Positions 15,010 to 23,473 of a DNA stretch of 24,361 nt are shown here, one piece after another. Positions within the stretch are counted from its first letter, which is position 1, and each line of letters opens with the position of its first letter. Both the position numbers and the translations under genes were made by a program. The notes beneath the pieces were generated by a model that did not search any database, was not told the origin of the DNA, and worked only from the letters and a program-made list of their open reading frames with translations. The DNA comes from JBAUHN01 sp049680295 (GTDB lineage Bacteria > Pseudomonadota > Alphaproteobacteria > Rhodobacterales > Rhodobacteraceae), in the NCBI GenBank assembly GCA_049680295.1, contig JBAUHN010000381.1, positions 1 through 24,361 on the forward strand. Reading direction: 5' to 3'.

Positions 15010-15801
15010 ATGACCCGTATTGACGCAAAATTCGCCGAACTCTCCGCCGCAGGCAAAAAGGCATTCGTGTCTTATGTTATGGCTGGCGATCCGGACTATG
15101 ACACATCGCTTGAGATCGTGCGCGGACTGCCCGGCGCAGGGGTCGATATTATTGAGCTTGGCCTGCCCTTCACCGATCCGATGGCCGATGGGCCGACCAT
15201 TCAACTGGCCGGTCAGCGCGCACTGGAAAGTGGCATGACCTTGCAAAAGACGCTGGATCTGGCACGCGCTTTTCGTCAAAGCGATGACACCACACCAATC
15301 GTGCTGATGGGATACTACAATCCGATTTACAGCTGCGGAGTCGAAAAATTCCTGGTGGACGCAAAAGCCGCTGGGATAGATGGGTTGATCGTAGTCGACC
15401 TGCCACCCGAAGAGGACAGCGAGTTGTGCCTGCCCGCACAGGCGGCAGGGCTGAACTTTATCCGGCTCGCGACGCCGACAACAGATGACAAGCGCTTGCC
15501 ACGGGTTGTGCAAAACACGTCTGGGTTTGTGTATTATGTCTCGATCACCGGAATCACCGGTGCCGCCGAGGCAGATGCCGGCGATGTCGAACCCGAAGTC
15601 GCACGCATCAAAGCCGCAAGTGGTTTGCCTGTCATCGTCGGCTTTGGCGTCAACACGCCTGAAAAATCACGCGCCATTGCGTCGGTTGCCGATGGCGTTG
15701 TCGTGGGGTCGGCCATTGTTGCCAAAATCGGCGCGGGCGACGCTGTGTCCGAGGTGCTGCGATTTGTCAAAACACTGTCGGACGGCGCGCACTCCGTCTA
15801 G
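15010..15801 (+). CDS. trpA: Tryptophan synthase alpha chain
   Basis: A 263-residue TIM-barrel enzyme that cleaves indole-3-glycerol phosphate to indole and glyceraldehyde-3-phosphate, passing indole to TrpB. Catalytic Glu49 (DIIELGLPFTDPMADGP) and Asp60 fall at the same numbers as in the enteric enzyme. The phosphate-binding segments GFGVNTPE and VVGSAIV are intact. The alpha-beta complex requires trpB, which is on the opposite strand at 21130-22362, so the two are not co-transcribed. It is divergent from ychF with about 190 bases between them, and GAAAGG precedes the ATG. Confidence 0.98.
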   Translation: MTRIDAKFAELSAAGKKAFVSYVMAGDPDYDTSLEIVRGLPGAGVDIIELGLPFTDPMADGPTIQLAGQRALESGMTLQKTLDLARAFRQSDDTTPIVLMGYYNPIYSCGVEKFLVDAKAAGIDGLIVVDLPPEEDSELCLPAQAAGLNFIRLATPTTDDKRLPRVVQNTSGFVYYVSITGITGAAEADAGDVEPEVARIKAASGLPVIVGFGVNTPEKSRAIASVADGVVVGSAIVAKIGAGDAVSEVLRFVKTLSDGAHSV

Positions 15802-15905
15802 GTTCAGTATCTTGGGCCACTGATACGCGCGCATTTTCAGTTGGACAAGAACCGGTTCCGCCTCGTAAATAGGTAAAGTTTCTTTACCAAAGGGCGCACC
15901 ACCGC

Positions 15906-17072
15906 ATGCCAGTGATCACAAACATCGACGATCTGAAACGGATATATCGGCGCCGCGTGCCACGCATGTTTTATGACTACGCCGAATCCGGCAGCTGGAC
16001 CGAGCAGACATTCCGGGAAAATTCTTCCGACTTCGACCAAATTCGCCTGCGCCAACGGGTGGCTGTGGATATGTCGGGACGCAACACTGCCAGCAAGATG
16101 ATTGGCGAAGATGTGGCGATGCCGGTGGCTTTGGCCCCGGTTGGCCTGACCGGCATGCAAAACGCGGACGGAGAAATAAAAGCCGCGCGCGCAGCGGAAA
16201 AATTTGGCGTGCCCTTCACGCTGTCCACGATGTCGATCTGTTCGATTGAAGATGTGGCCGAGGCGACAGATAAACCGTTTTGGTTTCAGGTCTACACGCT
16301 GAAAGACGATGATTTCATGCAGCGCTTGTTTGACCGCGCCAAGGCGGCACAATGTTCGGCCGTGGTGATTACCGTTGATTTACAAGTGCTTGGGCAACGC
16401 CATAAGGATCTAAAAAACGGCTTATCCGCACCGCCAAAACTGACACCCGCATCCGTTGCCAATATGATGACCAAAATCCCCTGGGGTCTGGAAATGCTGG
16501 GGACCAAGCGGCGGTCCTTTGGCAATATCGTGGGCCATGCCAAAGGGGTCACCGATCCGTCGTCACTTAGTTCCTGGACCGCCGAAGCCTTTGATCCGGC
16601 ACTGGACTGGGACCGGATTGCACAGTTTCGCAAAATGTGGGGCGGCAAGGTCATCCTAAAGGGTATTTTGGATGCGGAAGACGCGAAGAAAGCGCTGAAC
16701 GTTGGTGCAGATGCGATTATCGTGTCCAATCACGGCGGGCGTCAACTGGACGGGGCGCTTAGCTCGATCCGGGCGCTGCCGTCAATTCTAGAGGCGGTTG
16801 GCGACAAGGTCGAGGTTCATATCGACAGCGGTATCCGGTCAGGTCAGGACGTTCTGAAAGCCGTTGCGATGGGGGCCGTGGGCACCTATATCGGGCGGGC
16901 CTTTGTCTATGGGTTGGGCGCGATGGGTCAGGCTGGCGTGACAAAGGCGCTTGAGGTGATCCACAAAGAGCTGGATACGACGATGGCCCTGTGCGGTGAG
17001 ACAAATGTCAGCAATCTGGGGCGGCACAACCTGTTGATCCCGCAAGATTTTGAGGGACGCTGGCAAGATTAA
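15906..17072 (+). CDS. lldD: FMN-dependent L-lactate dehydrogenase / alpha-hydroxy acid oxidase
   Basis: A 388-residue TIM-barrel flavoenzyme. The active-site signature SNHGGRQLDGA contains His276 (base) and Arg279. Tyr25, Lys252, Asp308 and Arg331 occupy the expected FMN/substrate positions. It lacks an N-terminal cytochrome b2 domain, as in bacterial LldD. Such enzymes oxidise L-lactate, or related 2-hydroxy acids, to the 2-oxo acid and pass electrons to the membrane quinone pool; substrate choice within the family cannot be fixed from sequence. It is about 100 bases after trpA and 24 bases before the sulfotransferase-like gene. No lactate permease or LldR regulator is visible. Confidence 0.9.
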   Translation: MPVITNIDDLKRIYRRRVPRMFYDYAESGSWTEQTFRENSSDFDQIRLRQRVAVDMSGRNTASKMIGEDVAMPVALAPVGLTGMQNADGEIKAARAAEKFGVPFTLSTMSICSIEDVAEATDKPFWFQVYTLKDDDFMQRLFDRAKAAQCSAVVITVDLQVLGQRHKDLKNGLSAPPKLTPASVANMMTKIPWGLEMLGTKRRSFGNIVGHAKGVTDPSSLSSWTAEAFDPALDWDRIAQFRKMWGGKVILKGILDAEDAKKALNVGADAIIVSNHGGRQLDGALSSIRALPSILEAVGDKVEVHIDSGIRSGQDVLKAVAMGAVGTYIGRAFVYGLGAMGQAGVTKALEVIHKELDTTMALCGETNVSNLGRHNLLIPQDFEGRWQD

Positions 17073-17096
17073 GCGCCTTGGGCTAAAACCGTCGAC

Positions 17097-17717
17097 ATGT
17101 TAATCTTTATCGAAAAGAAACTGGTCTATCTGGCGACCCCGAAAACCGGCACGACAGCTGTGGAAATGGCATTGCGCACCGAGGCTGACATCAGCATCGG
17201 CAGGTCGCGCAAACATATGACAGCGCAGCGGTACAGGCGCAAAATCGCCCCGTTTCTGAAAGAGGCTTTTCAGGTTGAACCAGACACTGTCGCAGTGATG
17301 CGCGACCCTGTTGAGCAACTGCGCAGTTGGTACAAATACCGCACGCGGGCCGAAAAAATCGGCAGTGCGCGCAGCACCAACGGATGTAGTTTCGACGATT
17401 TTGTCCTGGCCGTTATTGCCGACGATCCGCCCGCTTTTGCGGGGATTGGCAGTCAATTCAAGTTTTTGACCACGCGCGATGGCGATTTATTGGTGCAACA
17501 TCTTTTTGCTTACGAAAATCAACCGCAGTTTCGCGCCTTTTTGTCAGGGCGACTGGACCGCGACTTAACCTTAAAACAAATAAATGTCTCGCCAGAGGTG
17601 CCCACGCCCCTTTCAGCCGAAACCGAGCAAAAATTGCGTGCGGCGCGGTCTGCGGAATTTGCCCTTTATGACCGCTTGCAGCAGTCGGGCGGGCATTTGG
17701 AAACCCCGTTGTCCTGA
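17097..17717 (+). CDS. Sulfotransferase-like protein
   Basis: A 206-residue protein with an N-terminal TPKTGTTAVE (residues 14-23), the PAPS 5'-phosphosulfate loop of sulfotransferases, and a second motif VMRDPVEQLRSWY (67-79) that matches the 3'-phosphate-binding segment. It is at the short end for the family and lacks an obvious signal or membrane segment. Many Roseobacter genomes carry such small sulfotransferase-like genes with unknown acceptors. It starts 24 bases after lldD, suggesting one transcript, but no metabolic link is obvious. Another P-loop kinase-like role cannot be excluded. Confidence 0.78.
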   Translation: MLIFIEKKLVYLATPKTGTTAVEMALRTEADISIGRSRKHMTAQRYRRKIAPFLKEAFQVEPDTVAVMRDPVEQLRSWYKYRTRAEKIGSARSTNGCSFDDFVLAVIADDPPAFAGIGSQFKFLTTRDGDLLVQHLFAYENQPQFRAFLSGRLDRDLTLKQINVSPEVPTPLSAETEQKLRAARSAEFALYDRLQQSGGHLETPLS

Positions 17718-17818
17718 CGCGCAACGGCCCACCCGGCTGAGTTCAAAAAAACAAGGGTCACTTTGGGGCAGAATCCGCTTTTCACACCGGCCAATTCGGT
17801 CTATACGCGCGGCTTCAC

Positions 17819-17847
17819 GCGGACATACAGCCTTGGAGGATGTCCGC
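17819..17847 (+). promoter_or_regulatory. Leader hairpin upstream of rplY
   Basis: GCGGACAT at 17819-17826 pairs perfectly with ATGTCCGC at 17840-17847 around a 13-base loop, 22 bases before the rplY start. The loop holds GGAG-like sequence (CTTGGAGG). There is no T-tract after it. A leader structure for ribosomal protein autoregulation is possible but is inference. Confidence 0.3.
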
Positions 17848-17869
17848 CCTAAATATATTGGAGATTAAA

Positions 17870-18529
17870 ATGGCCGGAGAGATCCCAGATCTTGAAGCTC
17901 AGGAACGGACGGGGACAGGCAAGGGCGCCGCTCGTCAGGCACGCCGTGATGGCATGGTTCCGGGTATTGTTTTTGGTGGCGACACAGACCCGTTGCCGAT
18001 CAACATTCCCTTTAACGTGCTGATCAAAAAGCTGCGCGATGGACGTTTCAAAGCGACTTTGTTCAACATGAAGGTCGACGGCCACGATGACGTCCGTGTC
18101 ATCTGCCGCGACGTGCAGCGCCATGTTGTCAAAGACTTGCCGACCCATGTCGATTTCATGCGTCTGAAACGCACAACAAAGATCAACCTGTTCATTTCGG
18201 TTGAAGTTGTTGGCGAAGAAGTATCGCCCGGTCTGAAAAAGGGCGGCGTTTTGACCCTGATCCGCCCAGAGGTCGAATTGGTTGTGACCGCGGATGATAT
18301 TCCCGATCATATCACCATTGACGTTTCCGAAGTCGAAATCGGTGAAAATGTGACCATTTCCGCGGTGAAACTGCCCGCAGGCTCAAAGCCTACGATTGAC
18401 CGTGATTTCGTCATTGCGCAGATTTCAGCACCGTCCGGTCTGGCCTCACAAGACGACGATGAGGACAAAGATGCAGTCGAAGCGGATGAAGTACCAACAA
18501 CAGACGCTGAAGAAGCGACCGAAGAATAA
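17870..18529 (+). CDS. rplY: 50S ribosomal protein L25/general stress protein Ctc
   Basis: A 219-residue protein of the longer Ctc type, with an L25 5S-rRNA-binding domain (about residues 1-95, including GTGKGAARQARRDGMVPGIV) followed by the C-terminal TL5-like beta domain. It ends in a very acidic tail (DDDEDKD...EEATEE). The ATG at 17870 is chosen because TTGGAG lies six bases upstream. An in-frame ATG 30 bases earlier has no such site. It binds 5S rRNA on the large subunit. A strong terminator follows, then pth. Confidence 0.97.
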   Translation: MAGEIPDLEAQERTGTGKGAARQARRDGMVPGIVFGGDTDPLPINIPFNVLIKKLRDGRFKATLFNMKVDGHDDVRVICRDVQRHVVKDLPTHVDFMRLKRTTKINLFISVEVVGEEVSPGLKKGGVLTLIRPEVELVVTADDIPDHITIDVSEVEIGENVTISAVKLPAGSKPTIDRDFVIAQISAPSGLASQDDDEDKDAVEADEVPTTDAEEATEE

Positions 18530-18555
18530 GCTGTCACTTTCATTTTGACGTAAAG

Positions 18556-18589
18556 TACGGGGCCTTGTCGGGCCCCGTATTTCGTTTCA
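18556..18589 (+). terminator. Intrinsic terminator after rplY
   Basis: TACGGGGCC at 18556-18564 pairs with GGCCCCGTA at 18571-18579 around a 6-base loop, followed by the T-rich TTTCGTTT. It lies 26 bases after the rplY stop and separates it from pth. Confidence 0.88.
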
Positions 18590-18635
18590 GGCATCGCTTT
18601 GCTATGCTTTATCGTACCATGAGAAAGCACACCAC

Positions 18636-19352
18636 ATGAAGTTGATCGTTGGTCTGGGAAATCCGGGCGGAAAATACGCGCGCCATCGACACAACATCGG
18701 GTTTATGGCCCTGGACCGCATTGCCGCAGATCACGGCTTTTCTGCTTGGAAATCAAAGCATCAGGGGTTGGTCTGCGACGGCCGGTTTGGGTCTGACCGG
18801 GCGATATTGCTCAAGCCTGAGACTTTCATGAATAATTCGGGACAATCTGTGCAATCCGCATTGCGGTTTCACAAACTCAACCCGCAAGATGTCATCGTGC
18901 TGCATGACGAAATTGATTTGGCACCGGGCAAGGTGCGTTTTAAGCAAAATGGCGGACATGCCGGGCACAATGGGCTGCGTTCGATCCATGCGCATATCGG
19001 CCCGGATTACGGACGCGTGCGTCTGGGCGTTGGCCATCCCGGCCACAAGGACCTCGTGCCGGGATATGTTTTGCACGACTTTGCCAAGGCGGATGAGGCG
19101 TGGCTGGATGACGTGTTACGTGGCATCAGCGATGGCGCATCTTGGCTGGCGGCGGGGGATCCGGCGAAGTTTATGAATGCGGTAGCGATGCGCGTCTCGC
19201 CGCCCCGGTCAGGGACCGGCACACGCGGCAGTGACGCGAAATCGAACACCCCGCGAAAGCCTGCTGAACCCAAAGAGGTCCCGCGCGACAAAGCGGTTGA
19301 GGATACGCCAAACGTCAGTCCGCTGCAAAAACTGATGGACCGCTTTAAATGA
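18636..19352 (+). CDS. pth: Peptidyl-tRNA hydrolase
   Basis: A 238-residue enzyme that releases peptides from stalled peptidyl-tRNA so the tRNA can be reused. Asn9 and catalytic His19 (VGLGNPGGKYARHRHNIGF), the FMNNSGQS segment at 64-71, the HDEID segment at 90-94 and GGHAGHNGLRS at 106-116 are all present. The last ~45 residues are a Lys/Arg/Pro-rich extension beyond the usual ~190, common in alphaproteobacteria. Its stop overlaps the next gene's start (ATGA), giving translational coupling to the DUF2332 gene. Confidence 0.97.
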   Translation: MKLIVGLGNPGGKYARHRHNIGFMALDRIAADHGFSAWKSKHQGLVCDGRFGSDRAILLKPETFMNNSGQSVQSALRFHKLNPQDVIVLHDEIDLAPGKVRFKQNGGHAGHNGLRSIHAHIGPDYGRVRLGVGHPGHKDLVPGYVLHDFAKADEAWLDDVLRGISDGASWLAAGDPAKFMNAVAMRVSPPRSGTGTRGSDAKSNTPRKPAEPKEVPRDKAVEDTPNVSPLQKLMDRFK

Positions 19353-20389
19353 AATTGACCACTGCATTCCGCGAACAGGCGCAAAGCTGCGCCAAACTGG
19401 GGTCGCCTTTCATGGAACGCTTGCTGACCCTGCTGGCAGATCACTGGCCAAAAGACAGCGCATTGGCCAGACATCTTTCCAGTTTTACCGGTGACATCGG
19501 ACCCAGCGGCGCATCGCTGCCGTTACGTCTGGCAGGCGGGTTGCATGCCTTGAAGCTTAGCAATCAGTCGCCAGATCTGGTTGCGGTATATCCGCCCAAT
19601 TTAAAAAGCGATGACAATATCTTACAGATAGTTCTTCATGTGCTGCATGAACATGAGGATTTCCTGATCAGCTGGACAAATAACGCACCACAAACCAATG
19701 AGGTCCGCCGCTCAGCCGCATTGATTGCAGGGGCACATGTTGCCGCACAGCGGTTTGATCTGCCCATTCACTTGTCCGAATTGGGGGCAAGCGGCGGCTT
19801 GAACCTGATGTGGGATCACTATGCCCTAAACGCAGGGGGCACAATCATTGGGCATCCCGCCCCTGCCCTGACACTGCAACCTGATTGGGCCGGTCCGCCA
19901 CCCCCCAAAGGCAATCCTGTCATCGCGACCCGGGCGGGTGTGGATCTGAATCCGTTAAATGCATCGGACCCCAGCGATCTGTTGCGGCTGATGGCGTATT
20001 TATGGCCCGATCAGCCGGACCGTTTGGCATTGACCCAAGCAGCAGCCAAGATCACAACGACGCGCATTGATCGGGGTGATGCGGTAGAGTGGCTGGAATC
20101 CCGGCTAAGTGACGCGCCCGGCGGGCATCTGCACCTGATACAGCACACCGTTGCCTGGCAGTATTTTCCACAAGCGGCACAAGCCTTTGGACAGTCCATG
20201 ATCGAAGCTGCCGGCGCGGTTGCGACCGCTGATCGCCCGCTTGGCTGGCTGTCTCTGGAAAATGATGGCGACAACACTGGGGCAACGGGTGCAGCGCTGA
20301 CCCTGCGATTGTGGCCCGGAAACGAGGTTTTGACGTTGGGACGCGCTGATTTCCATGGCCGATGGGTCCAATGGGCCGGGTTGACCTAA
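19349..20389 (+). CDS. DUF2332 family protein
   Basis: A 346-residue protein of the DUF2332 type, recognisable from the start FREQAQSCAKLGSPFMERLL, the His-rich stretch LHVLHEHEDFLISW, ELGASGGLNLMWD (a glycine-rich loop like a nucleotide- or AdoMet-binding turn), and the end WLSLENDG. The biochemical function of the family is unknown. It overlaps pth by four bases (ATGA), so it is probably made from the same mRNA. The ELGASGGLN segment is reminiscent of Rossmann-type methyltransferases, which is inference only. Confidence 0.85.
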   Translation: MKLTTAFREQAQSCAKLGSPFMERLLTLLADHWPKDSALARHLSSFTGDIGPSGASLPLRLAGGLHALKLSNQSPDLVAVYPPNLKSDDNILQIVLHVLHEHEDFLISWTNNAPQTNEVRRSAALIAGAHVAAQRFDLPIHLSELGASGGLNLMWDHYALNAGGTIIGHPAPALTLQPDWAGPPPPKGNPVIATRAGVDLNPLNASDPSDLLRLMAYLWPDQPDRLALTQAAAKITTTRIDRGDAVEWLESRLSDAPGGHLHLIQHTVAWQYFPQAAQAFGQSMIEAAGAVATADRPLGWLSLENDGDNTGATGAALTLRLWPGNEVLTLGRADFHGRWVQWAGLT

Positions 20390-20487
20390 AGCGTCCCGCC
20401 TTTAACCTGAGCCATTAAGCATCACTTTTCGCGTTGAGCCGCAAGCGAAGGCAGCGAACAAGTGATTCATGTTTAAGGCGGGGCGCT
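20390..20487. repeat. 98-base nested inverted repeat after the DUF2332 gene
   Basis: The outer arms AGCGTCCCGCCTTTAAC (20390-20406) and GTTTAAGGCGGGGCGCT (20471-20487) pair over 17 positions with one wobble and one mismatch. Inside, ATCACTTTTCGC (20421-20432) pairs with GCGAACAAGTGAT (20454-20466) with one bulged C. The result would be a long two-stage hairpin or cruciform directly after the stop codon. It may act as a 3' structure or be an intergenic repeat family member. Confidence 0.75.
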
Positions 20488-20730
20488 CTAGCGGCGGCGA
20501 AATTCTTCAGTCACAAGGAAAAATCGGGCCATGTCCCGCGCTGGGGCGGCAAAACTATGCCACTGCCCTGAGGTCATGACACAGTTTTGCCTGCACAGTT
20601 TGAACAATAGCCCGACAGGCGTAGTGATTGCGACCGCAGCCACAGACAGGCAGATCGCCAACAGGGTATCAATCAGCAAAACTTGGATGTATTCCGGATA
20701 ACGGTAGACATCTTGCAGGAGACCGCCCAT
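20488..20730 (-). CDS. Doubtful small hydrophobic protein
   Basis: An 80-codon minus-strand frame from an ATG at 20730, just overlapping the start of the divergent DUF2237 gene. The middle is hydrophobic (VLLIDTLLAICLSVAAVAIT), like a single membrane segment, and the end is basic. No good ribosome binding site is visible and no family is recognised. It fills an otherwise empty 240-base gap, which is the main reason to list it. Confidence 0.3.
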   Translation of the reverse strand: MGGLLQDVYRYPEYIQVLLIDTLLAICLSVAAVAITTPVGLLFKLCRQNCVMTSGQWHSFAAPARDMARFFLVTEEFRRR

Positions 20731-21109
20731 GCAACCGGACGACCAGATTAACGTATTGGGCACATCCTTGCAGGTTTGCGGTATGGACCCTGTGACCGGT
20801 TTTTTCCGCGACGGGCATTGTAACACCTGCGCAGAAGATCATGGCAGTCACACGGTTTGCGCGTTAATGACCGCCGAATTTCTGGCCTATTCGAAATATG
20901 TTGGCAATGACCTTAGCACGCCAAGGCCTGAGTTTGGCTTTGCCGGATTAAAACCGGGGGATCCATGGTGCCTATGTGCAGGGCGCTTTTTGCAAGCCCA
21001 TGACGAAGGCTGTGCGCCGCAGGTCAATCTGACCGTGACGCACAAACGCGCGCTGGACATTGTGCCGCTGGAGGTGCTGCAAGCGCATTCGCGGGCGGAT
21101 CGCACCTAA
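20729..21109 (+). CDS. DUF2237 family protein
   Basis: A 126-residue protein matching DUF2237. The sequence contains LGTSLQVCGMDPVTGFFRDG, CNTCAEDHGSHTVCA, FLAYSKYVGNDLSTP and GLKPGDPWCLCAGR, with five clustered Cys residues that might bind metal. The function is unknown. AGGAG lies eight bases before the ATG. It converges on trpB, with only 20 bases between the stop codons. Confidence 0.9.
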   Translation: MQPDDQINVLGTSLQVCGMDPVTGFFRDGHCNTCAEDHGSHTVCALMTAEFLAYSKYVGNDLSTPRPEFGFAGLKPGDPWCLCAGRFLQAHDEGCAPQVNLTVTHKRALDIVPLEVLQAHSRADRT

Positions 21110-21129
21110 TTTACAGCGTTCCGAACCGG

Positions 21130-22362
21130 TCAGCCGAAATCCTGCATGTCAAAACCCAGATGTTTGGCGACAGTAAAGATATCCTTGTCGCCGCGCCCGC
21201 ACATGTTCATGCAAATCAGGTGGTCTGCAGGCAATTTCGGCGCGATTTTCATCACATGGGCTAATGCGTGGCTCGGTTCCAGCGCGGGAATAATGCCTTC
21301 CAACTCACAGCTCAGCTGGAACGCCTCCAGCGCCTCGACGTCGGTGATCGAGACATATTGCGCGCGTTTGGTTTCGTGCAGCCACGCGTGTTCAGGGCCG
21401 ATGCCCGGATAATCTAACCCCGCCGAGATTGAAAACCCTTCGAGGATTTGCCCATCGTCATCTTGCAGTAGATAGGTACGGTTGCCGTGCAAGACACCCG
21501 GTCGCCCGCCCGTCAGGGACGCGCAGTGCTCCATCTTGGCGTTCACACCTTTGCCGCCGGCCTCAACCCCGATGATGTTGACGTCTTTGTCGTCCAGAAA
21601 CGGAAAGAACAAGCCCATCGCGTTGGACCCACCACCAATGGCGGCGATCAATGTGTCAGGCAGACGCCCTTCGGCGGCGGCCATCTGTTCGCGAACTTCT
21701 TTGCCGATGATGCTTTGGAAATCGCGCACCATAGCGGGATAAGGATGCGGGCCTGCTACGGTTCCGATGCAATAAAACGTGTCGCGTACGTTGGTGACCC
21801 AATCTCGCAGCGCATCGTTCATCGCGTCCTTCAGAGTGCCGCGGCCCGAGGTCACGGGCACCACTTCGGCGCCCAGTAGCCGCATACGAAAGACGTTGGG
21901 GGCCTGGCGTTCGACATCATGCGCGCCCATATAAACCACACATTTCAGGCCGAATTTCGCACAGACGGTGGCAGTGGCCACACCGTGCTGCCCTGCCCCG
22001 GTTTCCGCGATGATCCGCGATTTCCCCATACGGCGGGCAAGAATGATCTGCCCCAGCACGTTGTTGATTTTATGCGCGCCAGTGTGGTTCAGCTCATCCC
22101 GTTTCATGTAGATTTTAGCGCCGCCCAAATGTTCCGTCAGGCGTTCAGCATGATAAAGCGGGCTGGGGCGGCCAACATAATGCGTCCACAGATCGTTCAT
22201 TTCCGCCCAAAAGCTGTCGTCGGTTTTGGCCTTTTCGTATTCTTCTTCAAGGCTAAGGATCAACGGCATCAAAGTCTCGGATACGAACCGACCGCCGAAG
22301 TCACCAAAACGTCCGTTTTCATCCGGGCCGTTCATGAACGAATTGAATAGATCCTCTGCCAT
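21130..22362 (-). CDS. trpB: Tryptophan synthase beta chain
   Basis: A 410-residue PLP enzyme that condenses indole with serine to give tryptophan. The Schiff-base lysine is Lys98 in HTGAHKINN, and the phosphate-binding glycine loop GGGSNAMG is intact. DFGGRFVSETL near the N terminus and KRDELNHTG are standard. AAGGAGAG precedes the ATG. It is the last gene of the minus-strand cluster ihfB, LapA-like, trpF, small secreted protein, trpB, and about 60 bases separate it from the small gene upstream. Its partner trpA is 5.3 kb away on the other strand. Confidence 0.98.
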   Translation of the reverse strand: MAEDLFNSFMNGPDENGRFGDFGGRFVSETLMPLILSLEEEYEKAKTDDSFWAEMNDLWTHYVGRPSPLYHAERLTEHLGGAKIYMKRDELNHTGAHKINNVLGQIILARRMGKSRIIAETGAGQHGVATATVCAKFGLKCVVYMGAHDVERQAPNVFRMRLLGAEVVPVTSGRGTLKDAMNDALRDWVTNVRDTFYCIGTVAGPHPYPAMVRDFQSIIGKEVREQMAAAEGRLPDTLIAAIGGGSNAMGLFFPFLDDKDVNIIGVEAGGKGVNAKMEHCASLTGGRPGVLHGNRTYLLQDDDGQILEGFSISAGLDYPGIGPEHAWLHETKRAQYVSITDVEALEAFQLSCELEGIIPALEPSHALAHVMKIAPKLPADHLICMNMCGRGDKDIFTVAKHLGFDMQDFG

Positions 22363-22425
22363 CGCGTCGGCCTCTCCTTTGCTATGAGATTGGGGTATCT
22401 GTTTGGGCTGTCCGGGGCAAGATGT

Positions 22426-22761
22426 TCAAAGGCCGCGACAGATAATCCGTGTCAAAAGACCGATGCAACTGGCGCTGCTGTCTTGCCCCATCTCTACTTT
22501 CGCTGTCGAAAAGAACATACGGTCTTGGTAGTCCACTTTCATCAGGGACCGGATAAGATTGGCGCATTGATTGCGGCTGATTTTGCAGGTGGCGATCAAA
22601 ATAGCAGATGCAGCATCGCCACCGTCATTGACGTCTGCTGCATCAATGCTGTTTTGCAGGGTCAACTCGATTTCCGTCTCAAAATCGGCGCGCGTGGGAT
22701 TGGTCGCGAATGCGCCCGCAGCCAAAACGGCAAGCAGCAGTAAGATGGTGAACATCCGCAT
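22426..22761 (-). CDS. Small predicted secreted protein between trpF and trpB
   Basis: A 111-residue protein with a clear signal peptide (MRMFTILLLLAVLAAGAFA) and four Cys residues in the mature part, at 59, 66, 99 and 108, suggesting two disulphides in the periplasm. I do not recognise a family. Its ATG shares one base with the trpF stop (TGATG), so it is translationally coupled to a cytoplasmic tryptophan-pathway enzyme, which is an odd pairing. Conservation in related genomes would be needed to decide whether the link is functional. Confidence 0.75.
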   Translation of the reverse strand: MRMFTILLLLAVLAAGAFATNPTRADFETEIELTLQNSIDAADVNDGGDAASAILIATCKISRNQCANLIRSLMKVDYQDRMFFSTAKVEMGQDSSASCIGLLTRIICRGL

Positions 22762-23411
22762 CAGACCCGGCCTTTGGCGTGTTCAACAAAGGATTTGATC
22801 AGACCGGCATCCTTTTCCCCCGGGGCAGTTTCCACACCCGAAGATACATCAACCTGCCGCGCACCGGTCATCGCGATAGCTTCGGCCACGTTGTCAGGCG
22901 TCAAACCACCCGCCAACATCCAAGGGACAGGCCACCGTCGCCCGGCAATCAGACGCCAGTCAAACGCCAATCCGTTGCCCCCCGGCAGCGCCCCGCCTTT
23001 TGGCGGCTTGGCATCCACAAGGATTTGGTCTGCCACTGCCAGGTATGCCTCAAGCGTTGCGAGATCGCTTTTCTCGGCAACTCCCACGGCTTTCATCACT
23101 GGCAAACCATATCTGGATTTCAGGGCCGTCACGCGTTGCGGGGTTTCATGCCCGTGCAATTGCAGCATATCCAACGGGACCTGTGTCATCAGATCATCCA
23201 GAAACGCATCGTCTGCATTCACGGTCAGCGCTACTTTGGCCAATCCAGTGGGTGTGTTCCCTGCCAAGGTTCTGGCCTGCGCAAATGTCAGATTACGAGG
23301 CGATTTTTCGAAAAACACGAACCCACAATAGGCAGCACCCGCCGTTGCCGCGACATCAATATGCAAAGGCTCACGCAGGCCACAAATTTTAACAGCGATG
23401 GAATTTGACAT
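22761..23411 (-). CDS. trpF: Phosphoribosylanthranilate isomerase
   Basis: A 216-residue TIM-barrel enzyme that converts phosphoribosylanthranilate to CdRP, the third step from chorismate to tryptophan. The catalytic Cys is in VKICGLRE and the acid Asp in RQVDVSSGVE; LQLHGHE and LAGGLTPDNV are also diagnostic. The ATG at 23411 is chosen; the frame can be extended six codons to a TTG at 23429. The ribosome binding site is weak (GAAGAC). The gene follows the LapA-like gene by about 60 bases and overlaps the next one by TGATG. Confidence 0.97.
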   Translation of the reverse strand: MSNSIAVKICGLREPLHIDVAATAGAAYCGFVFFEKSPRNLTFAQARTLAGNTPTGLAKVALTVNADDAFLDDLMTQVPLDMLQLHGHETPQRVTALKSRYGLPVMKAVGVAEKSDLATLEAYLAVADQILVDAKPPKGGALPGGNGLAFDWRLIAGRRWPVPWMLAGGLTPDNVAEAIAMTGARQVDVSSGVETAPGEKDAGLIKSFVEHAKGRV

Positions 23412-23473
23412 GTTGTCTTCATAGACCAAATAGGGGGCGACCAGATTAGAACGCTGGCCGCGTTCCCACTTGG

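Noticed and set aside
21487..21879. 130-codon plus-strand frame
   Set aside because: It is antisense to trpB.
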